Shown: one piece after another, positions 1 through 12,800 of the stretch
Layout: every line of letters starts with the position of its first letter
Numbering within the stretch: the first letter of the stretch is position 1
Origin: Eudorina sp. 2006-703-Eu-15
Taxonomy: Eukaryota > Chlorophyta > Chlorophyceae > Chlamydomonadales > Volvocaceae
Reading direction: 5' to 3'
NCBI GenBank assembly: GCA_003117195.1
Contig: BDSI01000024.1
Span: forward strand, 843,168-907,167
Length of the DNA stretch: 64,000 bases
Made by a program: the position numbers and the translations under genes
The notes under the pieces: model-generated
Database searches by the model: none
Told to the model about the DNA's origin: nothing
The model's input: only the letters and a program-made list of their open reading frames with translations

Positions 1-1068
1 GTCTTTCGAAATAGTAAGAATGGATTGAGCTTATGCGGAAACTGCACCATTCGCGCCAAAAGAGCGTGGCCGCAGCGAGTCCTTAGGTGAGCTCACTGGG
101 CGTGATAATTTGCTACCAGTGGTCCATGTATGTACTTGTTGTTTCATGCTATCATAGTGATAGAGCGGTATAAGGTTTTGGAAGCAAGGAACGGTCCACA
201 CTTTCATCAGTGTGCTGTACGCGGGAACTGCTACCTAGTCCTCCCTTCCCATGCACCCTGCCAACATAACATGATGAATGCCCTGAAATCGCGAGGTAAT
301 GTTGTGTGTTTTACATGTATTATGGTTTGTTGCAGGCACTGTTGAATAGGGGTAGCTTTGGACAGTCCGGTAACCCGTAAGAAATGAAGGTGTTACACGC
401 CATAGCTGCAGCGTTGTTTGGTCAAAATATCATACGTATATTGGGAGATGCAAACTGTCAGACTGAAAACGCAAAGCCGTGATGCTGTTAGGTCGGCAAG
501 CAGGCTGATGATCACGGCATGACATGCGAAATCATCTATACTATTTTTATGATTTAATTATTTGCAATTTGGGGGATAGCTATGCCATCCTGCCATTTGC
601 GGCACGAATAAATAATTAGCGAACAGTTACCCCTATGCGTACGTGCTATTCGGTCCATGAATCATCTGCACGGTTAACACCACAACAAAAGCTCTACAAC
701 CCCAGGTTTTTACAACGGGCATTCCGGCAAAAGTCGGCAACCCGCCCTGGCCCGACAGCAGTCAGCTTCAATAGGCTTCAATGGATGGCCGATGCGGATA
801 CGGCCAGCGAAACCATCGTATCCTGCACCAAACGCAGTGCCTCATGTAGCCTTCGTCAATCTTGTCAATCCATGCGTCTCCACATGTCCCTGCTCATCTT
901 TCGTGCCCCCACATGTACCTCACCATCAAGCCCCGCGTTTAATGCAGCTCCGCATAACATTCCCACCAGCAGCCTCTACCATAAACTAATCAGAACACGT
1001 GAATACAAGCCCAGCTTAATCGCCACGCACCGAAAAGGCCAGCCAGCCCAGCCGCCGCCCACCAGTCC
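1..1068. other. Intergenic; no convincing gene
   Basis: AT-richer sequence with only short, unconserved open frames. The reverse complement of TTACA at 710-714 gives TGTAA, the usual green-algal poly(A) signal, about 355 bases past the stop of the CAP59-like gene, so part of this stretch is probably its 3' UTR. Nothing else recognised. Confidence 0.5.
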
Positions 1069-2959
1069 TTACGTGATAGGAACCGTGGACGTGTGGCACA
1101 CGCCCGGGTCCCGGAACTCCACCATATCGGCGCCCTTCTTGAGGTCGCAGCAGTCGACCTCACGCGTGCGAGTTCGGCCCCGCCGCCCATCCAGGCTGCT
1201 GGACTCACGGGAGATGTCATCGTGACGCGGGAGGGCCAGCGCATCCAGTACGTCGCTCTGACGGAAGGGCGCGTAGGAGATGCCCGGCGCCCCCACCGGC
1301 AGCGGGCTGGTGAATCCGCGGTACAACTTGTGCGCCCCGGGGGAATCGTACGTGACGCGCACGTTAGGGTCCATAATCATGTTGTTATAGCCCAGCCGCC
1401 ACATGTCGTCACACAGCAGGCTGCACTCCGACGCCGCGCACTCGCCCTCACGGTGCTCCCGGAAATCCACGAGGCGGCTAATGAATGGCTCCGCGGTGAT
1501 CACCGCTAGGCCGTTCCAGCAGCAGTGCACTCGCACCGCGCGGCCCGCCTCCACACGCGCCACGCTGGGCTTGTACTCGATGTACGGCCCGCGGTTGGTG
1601 AACATGCGGCCGGAGATGTCGCGCGCGACCCACTTGTCGTAAAAGAACAGCGGGCCGTACTCGCGCAGCAGAGGCTCGTGCCGATGATGGAACTTGCGCC
1701 AGCGCTTGCGGAGCAGGCCGAGGCGGCTGAGCCAAGTCGCCAGGGCACGCGGCAGGAGCCACCTGGCGTGCAGGTACGCGGCCACTGTGTCTTGGTGCTC
1801 CTTGGCGGTGAGATCCGGTTCCGCTGCCATGCCCAGGTCCAGGCCGCACACCAGGTCGGCCGGATACTGCAGCAGGCGGACTACGTCGAGGCTGGTGAAG
1901 AGCACGTCGTTCAGGAAGATGATGCGACCGCTGGAGGAGCTGTTGTTAGGGGCGCCGTCCGCGGCAGCGGGGCAGAACCGCCCCGTCTCGCTGCACTGCT
2001 GGTAGAGCGGCCCCAGGGCGGCTGAGCGCACACGTGCTAGGAAGTGGATGCGCTCTTCGCCCTTTTCGCGTGTGATGGTGCCACCGAGCGCCAGTTTATG
2101 GGGTACGCTGCGCAATAGTATTGCCCGGGGTGCAACGGTGAATGAATGAAGGAATGCCTGAATGAATTATTTCATGTTATCTCGAGCGGACACCATGAAA
2201 ATGCGGCATCAGTGGTGCGGTGCAAGTGCGTGTGTCAGGGAGGGCCAGATGGCAAGTCTGTGTGGCACCACCACGACACAGGGGCGCCAGTCGCGTGTCG
2301 GTCGCTCTAGTCCTACAGTGACCGATTACTCACCTCAAGGACTCCAGGACGGTGTCCAGCACTTGCAGCCAGTCTGCGGTGCGGTCCTTGCTGCCGCTCT
2401 CGTACACCGACACGTAAACCGGATTGCCGGAGTTGGTGAGCGCTGCCAATGTGAGCACCAGATGGTACACGTAATTTGGCATCACCAGCTGCGCATCGCG
2501 GATGTTCGTCGCAAAGAAGCAGCCCCCGGCGCATATCCCTTGTCGTTTGAAAGTCTCCCCGAGGTACGTGAGGGGCAGTACAAGCCCTGCCGCCTGTAGC
2601 CGCGACAGGAATTGACTAGCATAATCACACAATTCATTATCACCATCTTTTCCGTCTGCGATGTCTGCAAAGCATTGTCGAAGGCCAGCGCTCTGCTGCA
2701 AGGCCTTGAGCGTTTGGGCAGCTTCCTTGACGGCGTGAAAATGGACATCCGCTCGATAGATCCGCACGCCTTTGTATGTTTGCCGAATTGCAATTATAAA
2801 TAATAGGAACAGGACGAGCCGCGAACAAACGAACACGACGCCCGGAAAGCTTCGGTATCGGCGCGCTCGTAAGCGAAGCAAGAAACGTTGAACTGGGATC
2901 ATTGTAGTTGCAAAATAATGTGGAGTATCCCTGCATGTTTTGCGTGCGCCCTGCCTCAT
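1069..2959 (-). CDS. CAP59/CMT1-type alpha-1,3-mannosyltransferase-like glycosyltransferase
   Basis: Two-exon model: 2959-2334 and 2107-1069. The donor is GTGAGT and the acceptor CAG; phase 2 closes, giving about 554 aa. Residues about 39-59 form a hydrophobic signal-anchor after an Arg-rich tail, so this is probably a type II Golgi/ER membrane enzyme. Family hallmarks of the fungal CAP59/CMT1 transferases (PF11735-like) are visible in order: VYESGSKDRTADWL (about 185-198), TREKGEERIHFLARVR across exon 2, IIFLNDVLF (about 271-279), CGLDLGM, FYDKWVARDISG, CCWNGLAV, ECSLLCDDMWRLGY, MDPNVRVTYD and a C-terminal DPGVCHT. In fungi these enzymes add mannose in capsule or glycan synthesis; the algal substrate is unknown. 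A second in-frame ATG at residue 20 would keep the membrane segment and could be the true start. Family assignment is strong; linkage specificity is inference. Confidence 0.85.
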
Positions 2960-3853
2960 TGATCGGCGAGGCCTTACGCGTTGACTTCTGACTTAGGTGT
3001 GTGTGAGTTTGTAGACGGGAGCGACGGCGGAACGATCTGTTTGTGGTTTGACCTGTCTCGCCCTAGACTTCGGAGCCAGAACGGAAGGTCACGACTCAGT
3101 TAGATTTGCTATGCAAACAAAACTCCCGTCCAATACCCCCAGTACGGGCGTAAGGGCCATGCATGTGGGGTGATACGAGTGTACGAGATCAGTCACACGT
3201 TTCCACGGAACATGATGGCACCTCGTGTGGTTACAAATTCGTCATCCGACATCAGATAGATGGGATAGAAGCACTGACTAAGCATTATCAGCCTGGGATC
3301 AGCCTGGGCAGCCTCTCGGAGAATCAAATATGGCAACTCGGGTCTTCCTGGGAAGATTCGTACGATGCCTCAGAATCACGCGCTCGGATACAATCGCTTC
3401 CCATCCTTGTCCATGCATTTGCCTATGACAACGCCCGAAACTATCCTTCGGACAGCCTTATGCACCACCTGCTCACGCACAAAATCTTATAGACTGGCTG
3501 CACCAGTACACCCGAAACTCACTCCCAACATCAGCGCTTGCAGCACCAAGCTCGATAAAGGTTCGAAACAGTTCAAAATCTGATGGTTCTGAAAGTACAT
3601 GGTGAGACGCCAGGTCAGCCACGCCATCAGGGTGGTCAGCCATGCCATCAGTTAAACGAAAGAATTGACCATGAACGTGCTCGTCCTGTTGCGATATGGA
3701 CACCTCAGCTTAGGGAAAGGTGCTTCGGAGACACGCAACCGTCAGAACGAACGGCCTCTAATCCGCCTCGAGGCGCATCATAAAGCACGTTGGTAACCTT
3801 GGAAGTCCGGGGATCACCGTGAATCACATCCCCAGGGAACAGATTTCCACCGG
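2960..3853. other. Intergenic; upstream of CAP59-like gene, downstream of LPEAT-like gene
   Basis: Contains the presumed promoter of the CAP59-like gene and the 3' flank of the acyltransferase. A 110-codon open frame at 3163-3492 (plus) has no recognisable motif and is treated as chance. No repeats of note apart from a short near-tandem (cagcctgggatcagcctggg) near 3291. Confidence 0.4.
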
Positions 3854-5435
3854 TCACTTCAGCATCGAGTGCTTGGCCAGGTCGATTTTGCCATCCTTAT
3901 CCAACACTCCCGGCGGTGCCAGCACGGCTGTCCCGCTCCAGTCCACCACAACCTGCCGCGTGAATGAGACGGAATGGTAATGTCATGTCAACTGGACGGT
4001 GGCGCATGTAAGGCTGCCCCAGCACATCTACCTTTAACAAGTGTGTGACGCGCTCAAATCTGTACACTTGTAGGACAGCCTGACCCAGTTCCCTATCCCG
4101 ATAGGCAGAAGGACCACGCATACCTTCAATTTCTTCAAGGCCAGGAAGTGCGCATGGCTCTGGTTCAGAAGCGGCATATCTAGTGTCCGAGCCATCAGCT
4201 TGCGCACATTTTCCGCGTAAAGCTTTGGCTCCGCCTTCTCCTCTTCGGATGGAATGTACGGCGGTAAAATGGTGATTTCCAGGTCATTCCTCCATTGGCT
4301 CATCAACCGGATGAAGTGCCACAGTTCCGAATACACCTGCGATAGGCAGGGTAGAGAACCATGGCCGTCGCAAGGCAATCGGCGCCAGGAAACGGGAATT
4401 CCATGTTATCAGTATGCATGCATGGGCATTCGAATACAGTTGACCCCCGGGGTCATAGGTGATACCGAATCAGGATTGGATGTCACAGTGCTGGTGAGCC
4501 ACTTTCGTCAGGTCTGCCATCAGCAATGACCACCAATTGCGCACGACTCATCAGCCACTCTGCCACGGTCGTGCTGCGACGCCAGCCAACCAGACAAAGC
4601 GTACTCCGGCGCGTCTTGAATGCGGAAGCTGTGAACACCCAAGACCCCAGCCCACTGGGGTACACACCTGTGTCCAGGCAGGGTTGTGGTCGTTGATCTT
4701 GTACTTCAGGCAAATTGGCATGACCGGTCGGCCAAGGACGAACGCGCCCGTCCTGAATTCGAGAAGTCCTCGCCCATTGCCGCATGTGCCCTCAGGGGCC
4801 ATGCAAATCAAGGGGAAGCCACCAGGCTTGCCGTATGAGGGGTCGGACACCCGCTGCTGCAAGACGTCGAGCACGCTACCAGTGACAACGTATGCGACAG
4901 GATTCTTCTTTCTCGCCGCTGGCTTTGGCTTTGGGGCGTCTGAGCCCTCACCCCGCGGCTTTTCCTCATGGAAATACACCGCTTGGTAGGCGCGCACGAC
5001 GTGCTTGATGATCGGTATATTCGACACATTGGACTTGCCGACACCTGAGGGCGCCAGCAGCCACATCATTACAATTGCATCCACATAACTGACATGGTTG
5101 AATAGAGCGATGGAGCCAAGCGCCTCAGCTTTGGGAATGTTCTCCCGTCCGGAGACTTTGATTCTGAACCCAAGCATCCACAAGACGACGACCAGGAACT
5201 CCTTGCTGAACAAGACCCAGGCACGCCGACGCTCCGTTAGAGGCTGGGTAACGTCTGTGTTCCAGGCCGCCAGTGTGTTGATGACAGCCACGATGCTGAG
5301 TGCGAAACCCGCTATCAACAAGCGTAGCGGAAGCAACGGAAGCAGAATCAACATCCTCCATGCTTCGTCGTCTGCGAATGGTGTATCAAGCTCGAGAAAT
5401 GGAGAAGTCTTTGTATCATACAAGGTAGATGACAT
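3854..5435 (-). CDS. Lysophospholipid acyltransferase, LPEAT/LPCAT-like (PlsC family)
   Basis: Three exons, 5435-4668, 4336-4124 and 3952-3854, all phase-0 joins; 359 aa. It transfers an acyl group from acyl-CoA to a lysophospholipid in the ER. Two N-terminal hydrophobic segments lie at about 27-55 and 72-90. Motif I is NHVSYVD (HX4D, His114 and Asp119); motif III is APEGTCGNGRGLLEF (EGT at 215-217), followed by RPVMPICLKY. Exon 2 carries LPPYIPSEEEKAEPKLYAEN, the PSEEEK...P..YA.NVR signature shared with plant LPEAT and animal LPCAT. A Lys/Pro-rich insert (about 159-178) sits between motifs I and III. Plant LPEAT2 proteins carry C-terminal EF hands; here the protein ends soon after the acyltransferase fold, so it resembles the shorter class. 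Head-group preference (ethanolamine or choline) cannot be told from sequence. Confidence 0.88.
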
Positions 5436-5699
5436 GGTCGCGCCAGAGAGGAACTAGTCGCGTCGGCAAATATGTTTATTGAATGATTTCTATGCCTGCG
5501 CTGAGGTTTCGAACTTGGCTGGCCAGGTGCCAGTTGAGTCAGGTAGTCCGGTGTATCACTTATTTAAAACTGGGATAGTGTCCCACTCTATGGAAATGGA
5601 TGCAATGCTTTGGCAAAATAAAGTACAGCAGTGAGGGCGCCAATGCATAATGACTGAAAAGAAAACATCATGTACAGCAACGCCCTCAGCACAGCACGG

Positions 5700-6443
5700 T
5701 TAGGAGCAGGCAGAAGCAGAGAAGATGCTGCGCATCCTGGGGTAAATTGTCAGTAACTCAATAAGGAACCCGAATAATTTTGAGTGTATGTAAATAAGGC
5801 CACGAAGGATATCCTGTAGCACTGCCACCGGCGTCGGCTTGCTGAACGGGCGATTCCGGAAGGTTCTCGGGTTCTCCCAAAAGGAAGTTGAAGCAAGGGG
5901 AGAAGCCGGGAGTAACGGAACTGCACGTCCTCTTAGAACGTCTAGTGTACGAACATCTGAGACGTGCATCCAGTTCACCTTAGGGCCCACATGTACGTTA
6001 CATCTCGCGTAAACGGTAATGGCTGACCCTGGCTGACCTACAACGCTAGACGCAAAGCGCACCGTCTTGATAGACTGACAGCCTCTCAGTAGAACCCGTA
6101 CTACCGGCCAGAGAGCAGGGGGACCATCGAAGAGGGTCTTGATCGACCTATGCGCACGTGTCCAAAAGGGAACTGGATATGCTCTCCTTTCAACTGGAGG
6201 TATTTCGATGTCAACACCGTCTCGATCCGACCTGACCCAATCCTGCAAATCCTTGTTGCGAGATGAAATGGAATGCACATCCCCAGGAGGGTCAAGGAGG
6301 GTCAAGGAATCGTTGCCCACCACGTGTACGGCAACTGGATACCAACCTCTGCACCCGTTCACCTGGCAGCAGTTGCGGTTGGTATAATGCAGGGCAATAA
6401 ACGTCCCGTTAACAGTAACATGTGGATCACAAGGTAAGATTCT
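5700..6443 (-). CDS. Unidentified open frame, probably one exon of an uncharacterised gene
   Basis: The minus strand is open for 248 codons, from just after a TGA at 6444-6446 to a stop at 5700, in DNA of only moderate GC, where such length is unlikely by chance. No ATG lies in frame near its upstream end. A first exon farther upstream with an acceptor near 6437-6443, or a decayed gene, would explain this. The N-terminal part reads like a beta-rich domain (VTVNGTFIALHYTNRNCC, then VAVHVVGNDSLTLLDPPGDV). The C-terminal part is hydrophobic (LIYIHSKLFGFLIELLTIYP). No family recognised. It lies between two minus-strand genes. Confidence 0.35.
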   Translation of the reverse strand, partial: RILPCDPHVTVNGTFIALHYTNRNCCQVNGCRGWYPVAVHVVGNDSLTLLDPPGDVHSISSRNKDLQDWVRSDRDGVDIEIPPVERRAYPVPFWTRAHRSIKTLFDGPPALWPVVRVLLRGCQSIKTVRFASSVVGQPGSAITVYARCNVHVGPKVNWMHVSDVRTLDVLRGRAVPLLPASPLASTSFWENPRTFRNRPFSKPTPVAVLQDILRGLIYIHSKLFGFLIELLTIYPRMRSIFSASACS

Positions 6444-6858
6444 TCATTTGGCGCTTGGCGCCTTCAGGAGATGATGGGCAGCATCAGCATCCACATCAAG
6501 CTATGAGAACGGATTGTATCAGAAGAGGTCTGTATGTACCCTATCGCCCCACAACAATCAAGAGGAGTCCATCAAGAAATAGAGTTCATACGCAGCGAGA
6601 GCACTCAGTCAACGCGTGCCAAGGATCCAAGCACTACCGTCGTCGGGGGCGTTTGTCGCGCGCGGAGGAACGAGCCTGAACATTCGCGTTGAAAGGCTGC
6701 CAAACACATGCGCGATGCGCAGCGCCCCATCCTTCGTGGGACACGCCGCCCGCATGAGCATGACGCACGGCCGTGTCCCTACCGGGCTTCACCCGGGCTA
6801 CATCCGCGCTGCCTCTCTAACGGCCTCACTTGGCCGCTCCTTAATGCAGCTCCTCTGC
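6444..6858. other. 3' flank of FAP44; no gene seen
   Basis: Holds the presumed 3' UTR of FAP44 and possibly the promoter or 5' exon of the unidentified gene at 5700-6443. No recognisable element. Confidence 0.4.
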
Positions 6859-9800
6859 TCATGCGTACATGCTGGTGTCCTTCCTGCGCAGCGCCAACAG
6901 CTGCGTCTTGAGGCGGTCAATCTCCTGCGCCTGTGCGTTGACCAGCTGCACCAGCGCGTCGCGCTCCTCCACCTGTGTCATTCAGGTCAAGGCAAGGGGG
7001 GCCCGACAATCGAGCCGGGGTCCAATGCGAACAAAACAAACCGGGTGCCGTCTCGCATGGCAGTGTAAACGTTTTCGCGTGATGCGTCACCGCCTGTGGC
7101 CGGCGGTGTGCCGGCAGTGTATCGTGCCCTCATAGGTCACATCCGCCGAAGGAGCCCTGAACTGCCCCGCTTTTTTGGGCAACGGGCTAGCGGGCCGCTG
7201 AGTTGAGAAAAATGGTCACCGGGTGTGCAGCACTGCAGCCGGGTGTGCATTAACCACGCACCCACCTCCGCCTTCCGCTGTTGCACCGGGTCGGCAAACA
7301 GCCCCTTGCGGGTGGCGGTGAGCCCGGTCTCCAGCTTGCGCTGCGCCGCCGTAAGTTCGCTGACGGCGTTGAGACAGGCGGTGTTCTCCCGGGTTAGCAC
7401 TACCAGCTCGTCCATGCGCGCCGCGATCTTGGCATCCCACTCCGCCAGCTCCCGCGCATATTGCAGTTCCTGCGGGCACAGTTTCGGCGTGCCGCACCCC
7501 GTCAGATCGCCGCTCGTTTCTTCACGGTGAGGCATGCCAGGTGCACATATGGGATACGACAGACAAAGCCTCTCCCACATTGGCCTTGGCCTGCGGCAGT
7601 GGCTTGGCACGGCTCGGCCGTATTTCCTTGCACCTTTTCTTCCCTCCACCTTAGGCGCGGATGCCCGTAGGAAAGACTGCGTCCGCAAAACCCGATAAAC
7701 ACACGCGCGGCACGGCTGAGCCTCTGGCCATCGCCAACCCCCAGCCCCGCACTTGCCTGCTTCCGCAGCTCCTCCTTGAGGTCCTCGGTGCCCCGGCTGC
7801 TGCTCACTTTGTCCAGCAGCTCCAGGTCAATAACCTGACCGAATTTGAGCATCTGGACGTCGTGGGCGCGCGCCTCCAGCTCCGCCACCTGGGTGCGGGA
7901 GTGGGTATGGGCAGGGTGGAGGTGTCGGGAAGCCGTTCATGTGCGACACGCCTTGTGAGGGGCAATGGCGTGGGTTCCTGCCAGCCTCACACGAGGGGAA
8001 GGACGTGCCCGTGCTACTGGGGTGTTGCACACGCGCAGACTGGCCTGCACCGCACCCTGGGATCTCGACCAGTCAGTATGCCGCAACGCGGTAGTGGGCG
8101 GACTCTAGGGGTTCAGCTCATGCCACGACGGAAGAGCAAGAATGCGGACCATTCTGCATCCCCCAGCTAGCCGGCCGTAAGCTGGGGAGAGGACGTGGTG
8201 GCCGCTGCCCGGACCCACCTTCTTCTCCTTGTCCGCCTTGTCTTTCAGGAGGGCCGCATGTTCGCGCTTGAGGTCCTTGTGCGCCGCCCTCAGTGCGGCC
8301 TTCTCGTCCTCCAGCTCGTCCACCCGCCGCTGCAGCCGCCGCAGCTGGGTGGCACTGAACACCAGGGCCGCCGACAGGTCGTCCGGCAGGCAGCCGTCGA
8401 TCAGGTACTCCACCTGCGCAATTTAACGGCGTGTTCACTGCTACCGGCAACGCCATGCAACCAGCGCATCATTTCGGCTGCTCGTCGTCACCCCCGGGAC
8501 ACCGTCACCTGGGGGGGGGAAGGGCGTCGTGCGCATGCGGGCTGCAAAGTGCGCAGGGCCCCTAACCCCCGCCCGCAGTCCGTGCATGGCGGCTACATGG
8601 CCGCAATTTTGCGGCAGTAGTGCGCAGGCAGGTCCTAATAGGCCGCCCTGCCATCTAGCATTCCTACATTCCTGGCCTTCCTACATTCCTACATTCCTGG
8701 CCTTCCCATCCCAAACCTCAGTGGTCACCGACAGCCACCCACGCCCCAATACGTATCCACCTACCCACCCACCGACACCCACCCACCTGATGCATCTTGA
8801 GTGACACCACCACCTCCACCTGGTTGAGCCGGCCCTGCTTCTCCTTCTGAAACTCCGCCATGTCAGCGTTGACCGCAGCTAGGCCCTGCTCCACCAGCCG
8901 CTGCTTCTTGGCCAGCGCCTCCTTCTCCTTGCGGAGAACCTGTTCGGGCGGGACCGGTGCGACACCAGCAGCGCAGCGCCGGGATCAATCAGTCAGTCAG
9001 TCAGTCAGTCAGTCAGTCAGTCAGTTACGTCATTCAGTCAGCCAGTAAGCCGTGTGGCGCAGCCCGCCGCGCGCGCCGCAGCACACTGCACCGGACCCCC
9101 AACGACTTTTGAGACCGCCTCACCTCCACTGCCACGCGCACACCACCCTGCAAGCCCGGAGGACCACACGCCTTGCAACTCCCGGCTCACTCAGAAGACA
9201 GAAACAGCGAGGACAGCCCCTACAGCGCCACCTCCGGCACGATCGATGCCTCGACATGTGGCCCTGGCGTCCGCCCGGCCACGCCCTAATTCCCCTTTTG
9301 TCAACAAGGACAGCGAACCCTCAACGCCCTACATCCCCCCCACACACACATACCTCGATGGTCTTCTGGAACTCTGCGATCATGTCCTCCTCGTCCAGCC
9401 GCTTCTCACGCAGGTCGCACACGCGCTCGTACACCGACTGGTCGCAGCCCGCCGGGCAGACCTCCTCGCCGCCATCGTCATCGTCGTCGGCCTCGTCGTC
9501 ACCTGCATGCGTCAGTTGTACCATACGGGGTCACACACAAGCGGGGCTCCCACGTACCACCTTGTCGCAAGACACGGCTTGTAGCGACCCTCTTAAGAGG
9601 GGCACCACCACACCACATACGGTACACACCCTTCACTTATTGCTTGTATTTCTCCTTCGCAGGTGGCTGCTGGCAAGTACCATGCAACCGTTTTGGGTGA
9701 GTGGGGAGGGTATCCTCGCTCCACACACACGCATATGTGTCTGGGTCGGGCTCTGGATATGCTATATACGCAATTTGTGGGCGTTTCTCTGCCCCATGCA

Positions 9801-12800
9801 TGTCACGCACACCTGTTCTGCCCGCCTGTGAACGCTCATGTGTCTGGGTACTTAGGCGGGTTACTAGCCAAACACGCAGAGACCCACGAAACAGCGTCAC
9901 GAGGTCAGGTGCAGCAGCGTCGCAACCCACCCACCCACCCATCTCATCCTCGTCCTCGTCGTCGTCGCTGTCGTAGTCATCGTCGCCGCCGCCCGCCTTC
10001 TTCTTGCTGCGCTTGATGCGGCGGTGGAAGATGCGCACGAGCGGCTCCCGGTAGGGGTCCGTCTCCGGCAGGATGGCGTCGAGCTCCGCGATCACGGCGG
10101 CGCGCCGCGCAATGAGCCCCTCCAGCTCCACGCGCTTCTGCTCCAGCTTGTCCGTGCACTCCGTGATCTTGTCCACGATCTCCTGCTTGTCGTCCAGCTT
10201 GGCCTGGCGCTTCTGCAGCAGCACGCTCTCGCGCTTGTCGAACTCGCGCAGCAGCTGCAGCTCCTGCAGCATCACCAGCAGCCGCATCTCGCCCGCCTTG
10301 ACGTCCGCCTCCAGGCCCAGCTTCTCGGCCTTGAGCGCGCCGTGCGCGTCGTCAAAGGCCTCGATCATGGAGTTGATCTCCTCTGCGTGCGTGGCAGCAG
10401 GGTGCAGTGCAGCGGGGTGGGTTGCAGTGGGAGATTAGGGGGTGCAGGCAGAAGGGTAACGAAGGGAAGGCAAGCCGGTGGTCCCAGAGTGCGGGCTCGG
10501 GTGGTTCAACATTGATGCACTTGATCACCGGAGCGGCACAGCCACAAAGCGGCCCCGTTGGCTCTGGCACCGCCCTGTCCTGCATGCCTTATCCAGCTTG
10601 GGGCCGGACGCATGCACTGCTCACCAAACCATGGGCATCCTGTTCTATACACATGGTTTGGTGAGATATGTCCTTCTCTGAGAAGCCTTGTGACCCATGG
10701 GGCTGTACTGTACAGTTCCCCCCCCCCCGGAGCGTTCTTCCCTGTTTGCCTTTGCCCCTGGGGGCATGACACGCAGCATCCGGGGTACACGCACACACGC
10801 ACGGGGCCTGGGCGGTTCTGGGTGGGCTTCTCATTAAGCACACGCACCGGTCAGCTTGCTGCGCATGTGCTCCACCCGGCGGCGGTTGTACGCGGCCAGC
10901 CCCTTCTCCAGCTCGCTCTGCGGCACCGCCGCCATCATCTTGGCCAGGGCCTCCTCGGACGCACTCAGCGTGGCGCCCATGGCGGCGCCGCCGGTGGTGC
11001 CTGCACTCCCCGTGCCGCCGTGCGGCCCCGCCGCGGCCAGACCATTGGCTGCACCCGTCGACCGCTTCGCGTTGTTCGCGCCCGCCGTAGCGAACCCGCC
11101 CAGCCCGCCCGCCGCCACCGCCGCCGCCTTGCGCTCCTCCTCCTGCTTCCGCAGCGCAAACGCGGCCAGGTCGTCGTCGGTGACGGCCTCGCGCGCCTCT
11201 GCGGGCTGCTCGTCGGGCAGCAGTGAGGCGGGGATGCTGGCGAAGGGCGCCAGGTAGGCGGCGGCCGTCGCCTCGGCGTCGGCGCCGCCGCCGGCGATGG
11301 CGACACCGGAGCCGCCGCCGGCGGTGGAGGACGCGAACGCTGCCAGATCCGCCAGCGCGTTGAGCTTGACGCGCACATCCGTCAAGACCTTGCGCTTGAC
11401 GTCCCGCAGCGCGAAGAACTTCTCGTTGAAGGCGTGTTTGATGTGGTAGAGCGCCTCCTCCAGCTCCAGCATGGCGTGGCGCTTGCGCTGCGGCGTCATG
11501 CGCTCCTCCTCCGGCACCACGAAGTTGGGGTCGCTCTTGAGCTTGAAGTCGCCGATGGTCCGCCGGGCCTCCTGCGGGTTGGGGTCGTCCAACGGAACAG
11601 CACGGTAACGGTTAGTACTAGTCTACTATTATTACGGTGCCGCCTTCGCGCCAGAGACCCGCCAGCGGGAGGGGCAGTCATGGAAACATGGTACGGTAGC
11701 CCTATCGTCAGCAGAGCGTTCATGAGGCGGCAGTCACACAACGCATGAGCCGAGACTGCCCGGCCTGTGATGAGTACCCGTACTCCATCCTCCATGGGCA
11801 GGTCCCGAACACGTGTGTGTACACCACCGCAGGTCAGCGCCAGGACGGCAGGTGGTGGTGCAGAGCTCAGGCACAATGGGGCCCACCTCAATGGCTTTCA
11901 GGTCGGCCGGGCTGTCGTACGAGTCGTCGGGACGGGTGGCGTTGAACGCCGCCCACTCCGCCTCGCGGCGCTTGCGCGACAGGCGGCGCAGGTCGGCCTT
12001 GTTCAGTCTGCCGCTGGCGGTGCCCTCCTCGAGCGCGGCCGTCGCCTCCGCAAGGCGAGCCCGCGCCGCCGCATCGCCAGCGGGCCCACCGCCTGCCGCC
12101 AGAGGGGTTGGGAGCGGTCCAAACACAAGACAAGGCAATTCACATCATGGATGCTTCTGTGGCCGCGTGCGGATGTCGCAACCCATGGCCGAATCTTCCT
12201 GAGCACTTATTGCGTCAGTAGAGCAGTCATACGGCCCGACAGCCCCAGGCCTTCTTCGCATCAGGCTGGATGGGATGTCGGACCCAGTAGGCACACGCAC
12301 AGCGCACGATAGGCGCCCACCTGTGTCGCTGTTCTTCCGCGCATCGCCAACCACGTCCCGGCCCGAGCCGTCGCCGCTCGCGGCCGCCGCGGAGGCCGCC
12401 GCGGCGGCGGCGGCGCGAAGCGCCGCCAGCTCCGCGCGCGTCTCCTCCGAGAGCTTGGCGGTGCGGAACGTGGTCACGATGCTCCCGTTACGAAGTGAGT
12501 ACAGCACCTGCGCCATCCCGGGAGCCAAGAGATACGAGGGCATTGGGTGAAGGTGAAATACGGGTCGGTCATGAGGTACAGGGCCGCACCATCGGGCATC
12601 AGGTCACCCGCAGCGAATTCCGTCCCGCCCATCAGAGCCTGGCTCCCAAGTCCCATGCCAACCTCACTCATGCCAGTGGTTATAGACACAGTCCTACGGA
12701 GCCGAAGCCCCATTCACCCACAGCCCCAGCCCCATACCACCACCACCACCACCATCGCCAGCACCTGTACAAAGGCCTCAGGCCCAAGAGGCCCTGCAAC

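Noticed and set aside
12474..12713. Possible extra FAP44 exon in the intron between exons 13 and 14
   Set aside because: Exons 13 and 14 join in phase without it, and the peptide has no CFAP44 counterpart that I recognise.
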